From: Gautieria morchelliformis | Taxonomy: Eukaryota > Basidiomycota > Agaricomycetes > Gomphales > Gomphaceae | DNA length: 64,000 nt | Assembly: GCA_015179125.1 (NCBI GenBank) | Contig: WHVA01000149.1 | Location: 1 to 64,000, forward strand | Direction of reading: 5' to 3' | In this document: piece by piece, positions 35,128 to 44,693 of the stretch | Numbering within the stretch: the stretch's first letter is position 1 | Layout: each line of letters begins with the position of its first letter | The notes under the pieces: generated by a model | The model's input: only the letters and a program-made list of their open reading frames with translations | Databases searched by the model: none | What the model was told of the DNA's origin: nothing | Translations under genes and position numbers: made by a program

Positions 35128-36472
35128 ATGCCTCCTCGTACCACAGCTACTTCAGCTCGCGCAGGAGCTGTCGAAGCTCTCTCTTATTTTGGCAACCTTA
35201 GATCTGCAGCACCAAGGCACACAGAACCCTCCAGCAGCTCTCATGCTGACGATGAGCTTTCCGACACTCTTCCGCAATGCTTCGAAGAAGTTCCCGATGA
35301 TAATCCCGACGACAATCCCGACTATGATGGAACTCGTCGAGCAGCAGCGGCGAACAGACAGTAGTGTCATTTCAACGCCCAGCACCACCTCCACCAGGAC
35401 CACCCCCCGGCAGCCCTCATGGCGGCCCCCCCGGCGGTCCTCCACCTCTGATTCCCACCAACCCAGTTCCGCCCGCGCCAGTTCCGGATCTTGCACAAGC
35501 TATCGCCATGCTGGCCGGCCAACTCCAGTGCCCGGCCCAAGCTCCACGCGCCAAGACAAAAGTCCGTGAACCGGATCAATTTGATGGTTCTGACCCCAAG
35601 AAGCTCCAGCCTTTTTGGTCCAGCTTCAACTCAACTTCCATGATCGTCCCGATGCCTTTCCCGATGACAAACGAAAGGTCAATTATGCCCTTTCCTATCT
35701 CCAAGGCATGGCTCTCAACTATTTCGAACCCGCCCTCATGGATCCGTTCACCCTCGTCGACTGGGCTGACAATTATCAGAATTTCATTTCCGAACCCCGC
35801 AGCAACTTCAGACCATTTGATATGGAAGCCGATGCGGAAAATGAACTCGATAAGCTTCGTATGAAAGACACTCATAAGATAGCTAAATACATCGTCACTT
35901 TCCAGCAGCTCGCTCCTCGAGTCCAATAGGAAGAAGCCGCACTCCGATGCCAGTTCTACATGGGCCTGCCATCCCGGATCAAGGATGAAATTGCCCGTGT
36001 CGGAAAACCAGCCACCCCCACTGATCTCTGCAACCTAGCCCAATCCATCGATTCGCACTACTGGGAAAGACATTCCGAGATCGCTTGTGAAACTTCCACC
36101 CAGAGCAAGAAGGACAAGTCTTCCAACAAGAAGAAGACCAATTCCGGAAACAACAACAACAACAGTTCCGGCTCCAACTCCAGCAACCGGAACAACACTT
36201 CCACACCATGCAACAACCAGGCCTCTGGTTCCAACACCAATGCCCGGAAAAGCACTCTGGACCTTTCCAACAAACTTGGGAAGGATGGAAAGCTAACCCC
36301 TGCAGAACGCCAGCGTCGCATGGACAACAACCTTTGCCTTTTCTGCGGCAAAGGCGGTCAACTCACTCGCGGTTGCACCCGAGCTTCCGCTTCCACTGCT
36401 AAGGCCAAGGGCTGCGCAGCGAAGATGGAAGAGAAATCCGAAGCAACTCCTGCTACGGATGCAAAAAAATAG
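35128..36472 (+). pseudogene. Gyp-A gag
   Basis: Starts MPPRTTATSARAGAVE (35128-35364), shifts frame to a Pro-rich stretch, and shifts again to the capsid-like part (35615-35929: LNFHDRPDAFPDD, YALSYLQGMALNYFEP, then NFRPFDMEADAENELDKLRM). A TAG at 35927-35929 interrupts this frame, which then continues GLPSRIKDEIARVG. The C-terminal part is Asn/Ser-rich and carries a zinc knuckle, CLFCGKGGQLTRGC. Its third ligand is Gln where CCHC knuckles have His. Two frameshifts and one stop make it non-functional. Confidence 0.75.
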
Positions 36473-36519
36473 TCAGCAGTCCTCCGGCCTCCGCACGAGC
36501 TGAGGGCTGTGTTGACCCC

Positions 36520-38822
36520 ATTCGTGCGACAAACGAGGTTAAACTCAACGCATCCGCTCTTTCGTCCTCCGACTCCCTCTCAGTTCTGCTCACTTCGGAC
36601 ACAATCTCCGCACCCCCGTTTACAGCATTGATCGACTCTGGTTCGACTCATTGTTTCCTCAATTCCGACTTTGTTTTGAAACATAAACTTCCGACCCGCA
36701 ACATTCCGACTATTCTGCTCCGCCTTTTCGACGGGTCGTCTAACACGGCAATTTCCCAAGTCGTGGACCTGTCTATCCGTTTCGCTACTGGGGACAACCA
36801 TGAAGTTATGTTTTACGTTACTCCGCTAGATGCTAGCTGTTCCGTTGTACTAGGACACAATTGGCTCACCCGATATAATCCGTCGATTAACTGGGCATTG
36901 GGTCAGATACAGTTCCGTACCCAGGATCAACTTCTGTCTATTCCGACGTCGTCTGCAAAGATGGCTCAGGCCTCTTCTGCAACTCCTCTCATGGACTCAG
37001 TTCCGCACTCCGGTCCCACTTTAGCACCTCCATCCCTCGAAGCTCCTCGAATTGCGCTCGTTTCTGCCACCGCTTTCTGCATATTGCAACGGCAAGAAGA
37101 TATGACCGTTTTCCAGCTTCACCTATCCGATTCGGCTACAGTCAAGGCTCATTCCGCCTCAACTTCCGCTCCGGTCGACATGAGCTCAGTTCTGGAAGAA
37201 TATTGTGACTTCCCGGACGTGTTCAACAAGGCCAAAGCCGATAAACCTGCTGAACATTGACCTTATGATTTGAAGATAGATTTGGAAGAAGGAGCATCTC
37301 TGCCCCTTGGACTGATCTACTCCCTTTCGCAAAGTGAACTCCAGACTCTCCGCGAGTTCGTCGATGAACATCTCAACATGGGCTTCATCTGCCCTTCGCT
37401 GTCTCCGCACGGCGCTCCGGTCCTTTTCATAAAGAAGAAGGATGGATCTCTCCACCTCTGCGTCGATTTCTGTGGACTTAACACCCTCACTAAGGACAAA
37501 TATCCGCTTCCGCGCATTTCCAACCTCCTTGACACTCCCCGCAGGGCAAAGATCTACACCAAAACTGACCTCCAGCACGCTTATCACCTTGTCTGCATCC
37601 ACGAAGGTGACGAGTGGAAAACCACTTTCCGCACCCGCTATGGTGCTTTTGAGCGGGTTGTCATGCCTTTTGGTCTAACCAATGCTCCCACCGCTTTTCA
37701 GCAATTTATGAACGACGTATTTTCAGACCTCCTCGATGTATGCGTTCTAGTCTACATTGACGACATCCTCATCTATTCCGACTCACTGGAAGAACATTGG
37801 GAACATGTCCACGAAGTACTCCGCCGTCTACGCAAACACCACCTCTACGCAAAAGCAGAGAAATGCAAATGGCATTGTGACATGGTCGAATACCTAGGCT
37901 ACATCCTCTCTCCAACAGGTCTTACCATGGCAGAGGACAAGGTCAAGGCAATTCAAGAATGGCCAGAACTCTGACGTGTTAAGGATGTACAGTCTTTCCT
38001 TGGCTTCGCCAACTTGTACTGGCGCTTCATTTACAATTTTTCCGACATTACTGTTCCGCTCACGCGTCTCACCAGGAAGGGTGCCCCATGGAATTTCACT
38101 CCAGAATCCCGTTCCACATTTGAAGCCCTCAAAGCGGCCTTCACTATGGCTCCTATACTCGGTTTCTGGATTCCTGATGCCCAACTTGTACTTGAAACCG
38201 ACGCTTCCGACTATGCGCTAGCCGCCATTCTTTCCATCATCTCACCCGACGACGGAGAAATTCATCCAATCGCTTTTCATTACCGCACCTTTTCCGCCCC
38301 GGAACTCAACTATGACGTCCATGATAAGGAACTACTTGCGATCTTCGAAGCCTTCAAAATTTGGCGACACTACCTCGAAGGTCCAACTTATCCGATCAAC
38401 ATCGTCACGGATCATAAAAACCTTGAGTATTTTGTGACTACTAAGATTTTGACTTGCCGTCAAGTCTGCTGGTCTGAATATCTCTCACAGTTCAACATGG
38501 TGATCCACTTCTGCCCCGGAAAGCTCGGAGCAAAACCCGACGTGCTCACTAGACGTTGGGATGTCTACCCAAAAGAGGGAAGTAGCAACTATACCAGCGT
38601 TAATCCGCACAATTTCTGCCCAGTATTCTCGACTGAGCAGCTGGAATTGTCCCTGTGTGCCACAGCATTGCAGTTCCCGCTACTCCGCGCCTCAATCATT
38701 ATGGACACCGAGTCTCTCCATTCCGACATCCGTTCCGACCCCATCTCCGCAACCCACCTCGATGACCCAACCAGTCCTGGATGGTCCCTTGATTCCGACG
38801 GATTTCTCCGGTACAAGTCCCG
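36520..38822 (+). pseudogene. Gyp-A pol: protease, RT, RNase H
   Basis: Protease: ALIDSGSTHCFLN (DSG active site, about 36625) with [12 protein letters not shown] near 36850. A TGA at 37258 and a frame change lead to [46 protein letters not shown] and [12 protein letters not shown] (YxDD intact). The stop at 37972 (EWPEL-stop-RVKDVQSF) is a TGA. RNase [43 protein letters not shown], then [14 protein letters not shown]. All catalytic acidic residues seen are kept. The frame ends GFLRYKSR at the left edge of the inverted integrase segment. Confidence 0.8.
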
Positions 38823-39278
38823 AATTCTGATCCAAGGTTGGAAGTGACATGGGAAGGGATTCCGTGCTTGGAAAAGATGTGGAGCACGAAGAGCTGTGCG
38901 AGCTGGGTGGAAGTGATGGTGTCATAAGTCGGAATAAAGATAGACTGCTTTGTGAGGCGGTCAACGATAACTAGAATGGTATCATAGCCAGATGACTTAG
39001 GAAGTTTCTCAATGAAGTCCATGGATATCGAATTCCAGGGTTGTTCCAGAATCGGAAGTTGCTTCAGGAGGCCATAGGGTTTGTGACATTGCAGCTTGGC
39101 TCGCATACAGGGGGTGCATGACTTGCAGTAGTCTTGGACCATCGTGCAGAGGAGTGGCCAAGTGTAAGTACGTCGGATTATGTTGAGGGTCTTGTTTTGG
39201 CCTTGATGTCCTGAGAGCGGATGATTGTGGCTTTGCTGGAGTACGCAAAGTTGTAGATCATTGATGTCCGGAACGTTC
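38823..39278 (-). other. Inverted internal segment of Gyp-A integrase
   Basis: On the reverse strand this reads, in order, VPDINDLQLCVLQQSHNHP, LSGHQGQNKTLNIIRRTYTW, CKSCTPCMRAKLQCHKPYG, NSISMDFIEKLPKSSGYD, LVIVDRLTKQSIFIP, then FSKHGIPSHVTSNLGSEF. This is integrase zinc finger through the second catalytic region, which should lie on the forward strand between GFLRYKSR (left) and FRTLGKALDMKLHFTSGYHP (right). The edges fall near CCCGAATTCT and TTCCTTTTCC. Confidence 0.85.
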
Positions 39279-40015
39279 CTTTTCCGCACACTCGGCAAGG
39301 CTCTTGACATGAAACTCCACTTCACTTCCGGTTATCATCCCAAAGGTGACGGACAAACGGAATGTACTAACAGACCCTCGAGCAGTACCTCCGCGTCTAT
39401 TGCAACTACCAACACAGTAATTGGTCTGACCTCCTTCCGCTCGTGGAATTTGCCTACAACAATGCGCCTTCCGCCACCACCGGAATTTCGCCCTTCTATG
39501 CCAACAAAGGCTACCACCTGAATCTCGCCATCCACCCTGAACGCGACCTCGCCTCTGCCAGAGCCCGAGATTTCATTGTGGAACTCAACAACCTTCACCA
39601 ACACCTCCGAGAGAACATTTCCACTGCCCAGATGAGATACCAAACTTCCACCGATCGGAAACGTCTTCCGCAACCGGCATTCGAGATAGGCAACAAAGTC
39701 TTCATCAAAGCTGAAAACTTCCGCACCACTTGTCCCTCGAAGAAGCTCTCTGAAAAATACCTTGGCCCTTACGAGATCATCGCTAAGGCTGGCAGTCGTT
39801 CTTTCACCCTCTGACTTCCTGACAATATGCGCGCAGTACACCCAGTATTCCACGTCTCCATGCTTGAGCCCGCAGTTCTGGATACAATTCCGAATCGAGA
39901 ACAGCCTCTGCCTCCACCAGTCATCAACAGAGAACTGGAATATGAGATCTCGTAAACTCTCAACTCCAAGGTCGACAGATGATACCGCTGCGCGTTTAAG
40001 TGACTTGTTTGGTAC
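39279..40015 (+). pseudogene. Gyp-A integrase C-terminus and chromodomain start
   Basis: Forward strand again: FRTLGKALDMKLHFTSGYHP and GDGQTE (the catalytic Glu region), then after a frameshift VEFAYNNAPSATTGISPFYA, PERDLASARARDFIVEL, FIKAENFRTTCPSKKLSEKYLG, and HPVFHVSMLEP. The chromodomain (YEIS...NSKVDR-YRC) is damaged and stops near 40015. Confidence 0.75.
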
Positions 40016-40017
40016 GC

Positions 40018-40597
40018 CAGGCCAATGGCTCGACCTTGTGACTGACGTCATGATCCCATCACCCGCCACAGACACCCTGCAGGTTTTGATCACCGGGATG
40101 TTCCCGCTCGGGAACAGACTCGCGCACGAGATCCCGCTGAAGGAGGTTGTGTCATGGCTGGCCCTTCATGCCAGTGTAAACCATGAACGTATCCCTTGGA
40201 TCGAGGGATACTTCCAGCGACTTTGAGACAAGGAAGTCGCAAACACTGCTGCACGCATGGGGCAGTGGCGGCATAAACAGGGACTGAAGTTGTCCCAGCG
40301 CACCCACAAGAAAGCGGCCATGAGCACTTTGGAACAGCTCGACAAGGAGCTGCTCATGGCCCGCCCCCCAGATCCACAGCCTGATCCAGCTGCGGAGGCC
40401 GCCTTCATCCAAGAGATGGGAATCAATCCATCTCTTGAAACGGGTCCCGAGCTGGACCCGGCCCATCCACATCCGCTCATGCGGATACGATGCATGTGGA
40501 TCCCCAGCCCCTGCCGGCTCCATACGAGGACGTCCCAATGGACGATGCCCCATCACCCGAGGATAATGACCTCGATGACGAGATCTATGGAGACTAG
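40018..40597 (+). pseudogene. Gyp-B ORF3, 3' part
   Basis: Encodes QWLDLVTDVMIPSPATDTLQ, NRLAHEIPLKEVVSWLALH, WIEGYFQRL, then a TGA (40224-40226), DKEVANTAARMGQWRHKQG, STLEQLDKELLMARPPDP, and after a frameshift an acidic end LDDEIYGD-stop at 40597. It ends 23 bases before the Gyp-B LTR, so it is the last gene of Gyp-B rather than part of Gyp-A. The helical, charged make-up suggests a structural or accessory role; I do not recognise the family. The start of this ORF was lost with the Gyp-A/Gyp-B junction. Confidence 0.5.
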
Positions 40598-40619
40598 AGT
40601 TCTCTATAGTGGGGGAGGG

Positions 40620-40851
40620 TGTAAATATAGGTATTTACCTGTGTTGCCGCGAGGCAACACATAATAGCTGGTAGCTTACATAGTGCCTGTGGGTCCTCAT
40701 GGACCCACTGTATAGTTCTTGCATGGGAATCCCCCGGGATTCCCCAGCTTAACTTTACTTGTAACCATCACTACGTTGTATTAGAATCACCACAGATTGG
40801 TTGAGTTCTACTGCCTTGTGATAACACAAGTGATAAGCCAACAACCTTACA
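40620..40851 (+). repeat. Gyp-B 3' LTR (232 bp)
   Basis: Starts TGTAAATATAGG right after the purine tract GTGGGGGAGGG, ends CAACCTTACA. Contains four perfect short hairpins: GTGTTGCC-GCGA-GGCAACAC, GTGGGTCC-TCAT-GGACCCAC, GGGAATCCC-CC-GGGATTCCC and CTTGTG-ATAA-CACAAG. These hairpins occupy the same positions as different-sequence hairpins in the other Gyp-B LTRs. Confidence 0.85.
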
Positions 40852-41241
40852 GTCACACTACCACACAACTGACAAGGGGAAATCCGAAGGGAAAAGCCTA
40901 AGGACCCCCAATGTCAGTGAGCCTGTATTATACTATGCTCTGCAGCCAGGGACAACACTCAGCACTCGCCATCAACCCTGCATCCCCCTGACCCCCTGAC
41001 CCTTGATCAACCCTTGATGTCACCTACCACACGAGTCGCTTGACTTCCAACACTGTTCTGAGAGCAGAAGTCAGAAAGTGAGGGGTTGGCAAAGCAAACA
41101 GAACTGGTGGAAATTCACCCAGAAGTGGAATCATTTCCAAAAGCAGAGTCAGAAATTGAAGTGGAACTGGAAGTGGTGTTGGAAATGGTGTTGGAACTTG
41201 GCATGGTGTCGGAACTGGAAAACAGGGTGTCCCCTGACAGC
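40852..41241. repeat. Decayed copy of the Gyp-C antisense-gene intron region
   Basis: Aligns along its length with 6905-7366: shared CACACTACCACACAACTGAC, AAGGACCCCCAATGTCAG, CGAGTCGCTTGA and AACAGAACTGGTGGAA. Most differences are CG in 6905-7366 against TG or CA here (TTCCGAC against TTCCAAC, GTTCCGAGAG against GTTCTGAGAG, AAGCGGAATC against AAGTGGAATC). It lies between two oppositely facing Gyp-B LTR sequences. Confidence 0.75.
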
Positions 41242-41345
41242 TACGTAGTGACAGTTGTAAGGTAAGAGTAAGATGGGGACCACTGGATGGTTCCCACACA
41301 TGACTATACAGTGGGTCCATAGGGGCCCACTGGCATTAGCTAATA
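41242..41345 (-). repeat. Partial Gyp-B LTR
   Basis: Reverse-strand LTR sequence with the CTACGTAGTGACAG end block, the GGGACCACTGGATGGTTCCC palindrome region and CAGTGGGTCC with GGGGCCCACTG. Both termini (TGTAAATA and CTTTACA) are missing. Confidence 0.7.
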
Positions 41346-41654
41346 TAAGATAGCGGCAGTATAAACCACGCACCTCTAAGCACCCAACTAAGCCATCTCA
41401 CCAGATCGCATTCCCTATTGTAGACACTCGAAATATCAAAAAAGTAAGACCATAAGTTTGTCCATAAGACACTATTCAACACCCCTATGGGGCTATTTTG
41501 TTGAAATCAAGCTTATAAAAATTTCTATTACATGTTTTTTTTTTTCATTTTTTTTTTTCATTTCAAAATTCATAAAACATGATTCCCTGTCCAGGAAACA
41601 CAAGTTTAATTTTCTGTCCCGGCGATTTTTGCCGCATTACATAAGCATATAGTG
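41346..41654. other. AT-rich spacer
   Basis: The first 45 bases repeat 27984-28026. The rest is AT-rich with two runs of T (about 41536-41562) and no gene. It separates the truncated protease of the reverse-strand Gyp-B copy from LTR sequence. Confidence 0.4.
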
Positions 41655-42478
41655 GAGATTGAATTATTTTCATCCTGGTGGCTCGTGTGAATTCAGGGGA
41701 TAATAGTACCCCTTCGCTCCTGCTATCCAGCAGGCAGTGGGCTTTCATGCCGTTTATTTCCCAGTACCCCAAGAGGGTATGGTTTTCACTGCGTGGGCGT
41801 GTTGGCCGTGTCCTGTGCTTGCTTCGGTGGTGATACACTGACTTGGCCGCCTTGTCTGGCGTGACCGATGTATGCACCGCCATGACCTTCATGGTGGCGT
41901 CATCTTCCAGTGTGATCCTGATCACGCTGGACCTGTAGGCGGCGTCTTCCGCCTCTTTGTCCCATTCATAATATTGGGATGGCTCTGGATCCCACTCCTC
42001 AGCGGGCACGTCTCCATTGTCCGGAGATTTGTTGGGTTGGGTATCACCCTCCCCCTCTTCATCAATTTGCTGAAGAGAATTTTCTCCGGGGTCCACATCC
42101 AGATCCCTGTTTTCATCTTTGGCCTCACGGCCGCTGTCTGTATACCAGATCTGAGCCGGGGGCACTCTGCCTTCTTGTGGCCAGGTTGGCCGCATTCAAA
42201 GCACGTAGCGCTGTGTTGGCTACCACTGGGGCGATTGTTAGGTCGGCCTGATGCCTTCGGCAGTGGGGCCGGTCGCAGTGACAATCCTGACACTTGAGGC
42301 TGTTTGGCTTCAGGCGGGCATCCAGCTTGGGCTGGGTGTAGGGCGGCAGTTGCTGCGCCGCTCCACTCCTCGGGAACATGCTAGGCCTGGTCAGGCCTGT
42401 CTGTGTCACCGGCTTGCTCACTGTGAGCTGGGCAGTGCTTGCTGATGCCGCTGCGCTTTCTACATGGCGCATCCCCAT
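41655..42478 (-). pseudogene. Gyp-B copy II: zinc knuckle and truncated protease
   Basis: Zinc knuckle CFECGQPGHKKAEC is intact (about 42205-42164). After frame changes, the acidic linker EEWDPEPSQYYEWDKEAED leads to the protease YWEINGMKAHCLLDSRSEG, where the active-site DSG is DSR, an inactivating change. Reading then passes into unrelated AT-rich sequence after LSPEFTRATRMK. Confidence 0.7.
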
Positions 42479-42488
42479 GTTGTATCAG

Positions 42489-44680
42489 GATGCCTCCTCG
42501 ATCATGCAGGCCATCTCAAAGAGCTGCTCTATTGAGCCTCTCGGCGTTATAGCCCTTTTTGAGGACTTTGTTGTGCAGTGTTTCCCGCAGCGCCGACACG
42601 AACTGTCTCCGGAACGTGTATTCATCTGGCGGCTGTACCATATGTGCCATGTACTTTGTGAGCTCGTTCAGCATCTCCTGAACGGTCTTCATGCCCTGCA
42701 TGTGTTGAATGGTGATATTAGGAGCCCTATCCATTCTACCTTTCCTCTAATTTTCTTGGTATTTTTCTCTCTAGTAGTTAGTGACTTCTTGTTGACTCTT
42801 TGCTTTGTATCTGCGCTTTTTGGCATGCTTACATAAGCCAAAAAGCGCCAGCTAACAGCTGGGGAGTGTGGGAGAGTGCCCCTTATCTTGTGCACTCACC
42901 ACACATCCCCAGACCTGCTGGGGTGTTTGTTAGGCTTATCAGGCTTATCAGGCTTGTTGTAAGGCTCCTATAACTTCGCTTTTTTACAGCATGACCACGT
43001 CAAATTTATTTGATGTGTGGTGGTATGTCAGTGTGTGCAGGAACCGTTTTTGAAGGCCCTGCATCACTGTTTCCAGGGTCCAATTGCAGACATAGCGGTC
43101 GAAGCATTCCACATTTCGAAGGAACCACTCCTGGGCTTCGCTGGTCAGGCAGGTGCCCACGTAGCCGACCTGCATGTCTATGCTGGTTGGCCCCAGGAGG
43201 CAGTTTGTTTTCAGCCATCGTAAGATGGCTGCAACGAAGATTTCAAACTCTTCGAGGTCAGATCCCCCGGCGTATGGCTCGGGGTGAGCCAGCTTCACGC
43301 TGGCTTTTGCAAGCACAGACTTTTCTGGGTCTGTGTCGGTAGCATCTGCTAGCGCCACGCGGATCATCCATGTGATCCCGTCGTACAGCTCCAGTGGCAC
43401 CACGTCAGCCTGATCTGGTATGCCCTGGCCCTCTGTCAGGGCCATGGATCATTTGCGTGGTGTCACAGCCTCACGGGGCAGGCTGTTGTATGCCCTAGTG
43501 CGCCCCAGGCCCTGGTCGGGCTCGGGATTGGGAGCATTTTGTGCTCTTGGATCCAGGGGCATTTTGTGCCTGGTGTCCCCCGTCAGCCCCGTGTTGTGGA
43601 TACGCAGCCTGCTGTTGTAGGCTGTGCACACTTGTCGCCCGTCCTGCATGGCGTGTGCGAGCTGCTCGTCGGGCTGCTGAGCGGCGTAGCTTTGGGCCAC
43701 CACTTCCTCAGCATTCTTCGCTAGCAGCTCGAGGGCCCACATGTGGTGGCATGCAGCTGTGGCCTCTTTTTGCTGCCAGTGCACAGCTTCGAGCTCCAAG
43801 CTCTCTGTCGTTGCCTCAGAGTCAGGCTCGGAGGCGACCTGCTCTCTGACGATCTGTTGGATCGTCTTATGGCTGTCCGTGGGGGCAGCCGGCTCTCCTT
43901 GGGGTTCACTTCTGAGCTGCACGTCCTGTTCGACTGGGGCAGCTGGTGGTGGCATTCGCTGCCGGTCCAGTTCCTTTTGCCATGGGTCTCCCGCGTCATG
44001 GCCATGTTCGCTGGCTGCGGACTGTCGCGAGCTTTGACATGGCGTCCCGCGTTCCCCGCGTGAGTGGAGGGCTGTCTAGACGTCCTCCAGCATGGCAGCG
44101 TCTCGTTGCCTGATCTCCTCCATCTGGTGGAGCTCTTTTCCAAACTCCATGAGGGCAGTGGCAATGTTATCAAGCTGCAATGCGATATGCTTGTGCTTGT
44201 GGCCTGTGAGGGTGTTCTGGTGCAATGTGTCCCACACCTGTTTGGTCATTGCCTCAGCCATCTCGTTGTCGATGGCGTGTGTCCTCGAGCTCTTGTGACT
44301 TGAGCTCGAGTATTCCGATCCCTGACCGTCGTTGGGGGCTCACCTTTTTTGTCTTCGTCCTCCTTCGGGACGATGATCGTCGCTCGACTTCGTGAGCGGC
44401 AGCTCGAGTCTTGGCTTCGGGCCCATCTCAATATTGATGCTCTGCCGTCTGGCGAGGGCGAGACCTCTCTGCCTTTTCCTTTGTCTCTGGGCAGGGGGGA
44501 TTGGGGGGTTGGCGCCGGTTTGTTGCCCGGTGACGTCTCATCCTCGACCACGCTCGGCGAGACATGGTCGGGGTTTTCCTTGTCCTCAATTGGGGGGACG
44601 AGGGCGGCGAGATCTACGATCTCTCCATCTTCTGGCGTCCTGGATTCTTGGTCCAGGGTGGCATCAACCGTGATGTCGCT
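42489..44680 (-). pseudogene. Gyp-B copy II gag
   Basis: Reading right to left: an acidic/Ser-rich stretch (MVEDETSPGNKPAPTP, 44551-44246), a helical part MAEAMTKQVWDTLHQN with ALQLDNIATALMEFGKELHQ, EQDVQLRSEPQGEPAAPTD, SHKTIQQIVREQVASEPDSE, then capsid DPEKSVLAKASVKLAHPEPY and GGSDLEEFEIFVAAILRWLK to TYHHTSNKFDVVM (43000). After the solo LTR it resumes MQGMKTVQEMLNELTKYMAH to about 42516. The order matches copy III (56953-58737). Several frameshifts and stops. Confidence 0.75.
42703..42988. repeat. Solo LTR of a further family, GCATG target duplication
   Basis: 286 bp, starts TGTTGAATGG and ends CTTTTTTACA on the forward strand, flanked by GCATG on both sides (42698-42702 and 42989-42993). 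Removing it and one GCATG restores the Gyp-B gag sequence (GTCATGCAGGGCATGAAG on the reverse strand). Contains a perfect 12-bp hairpin, GCGCTTTTTGGC at 42813-42824 with its inverse at 42837-42848, plus CCAGCT-AAC-AGCTGG and CCCCAG-ACCTG-CTGGGG. Confidence 0.8.
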
Positions 44681-44693
44681 GGGCTGTGCCTGT

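Larger units (their letters stand above)
34436..40015 (+). mobile_element. Gyp-A chromodomain gypsy element, 3'-truncated and rearranged
   Basis: 5' LTR, gag and pol in sense order, inserted in the Gyp-B integrase at 34435/34436. The element breaks off within its chromodomain region near 40015, where Gyp-B sequence (ORF3) resumes. No 3' LTR is left. A 456-base piece of the integrase is inverted (38823-39278). LTR and coding parts alike are packed with the word TTCCG. The antisense gene found in Gyp-C and Gyp-D would lie beyond the truncation. Confidence 0.8.

Noticed and set aside
38014..39325. A separate reverse-strand integrase gene
   Set aside because: The reverse-strand frame exactly fills the gap in the forward Gyp-A integrase, so it is an inverted internal piece.
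41520..41570. Poly-T runs as a reverse-strand poly(A) tail of a LINE
   Set aside because: No endonuclease or RT of LINE type adjacent and no target duplication seen.
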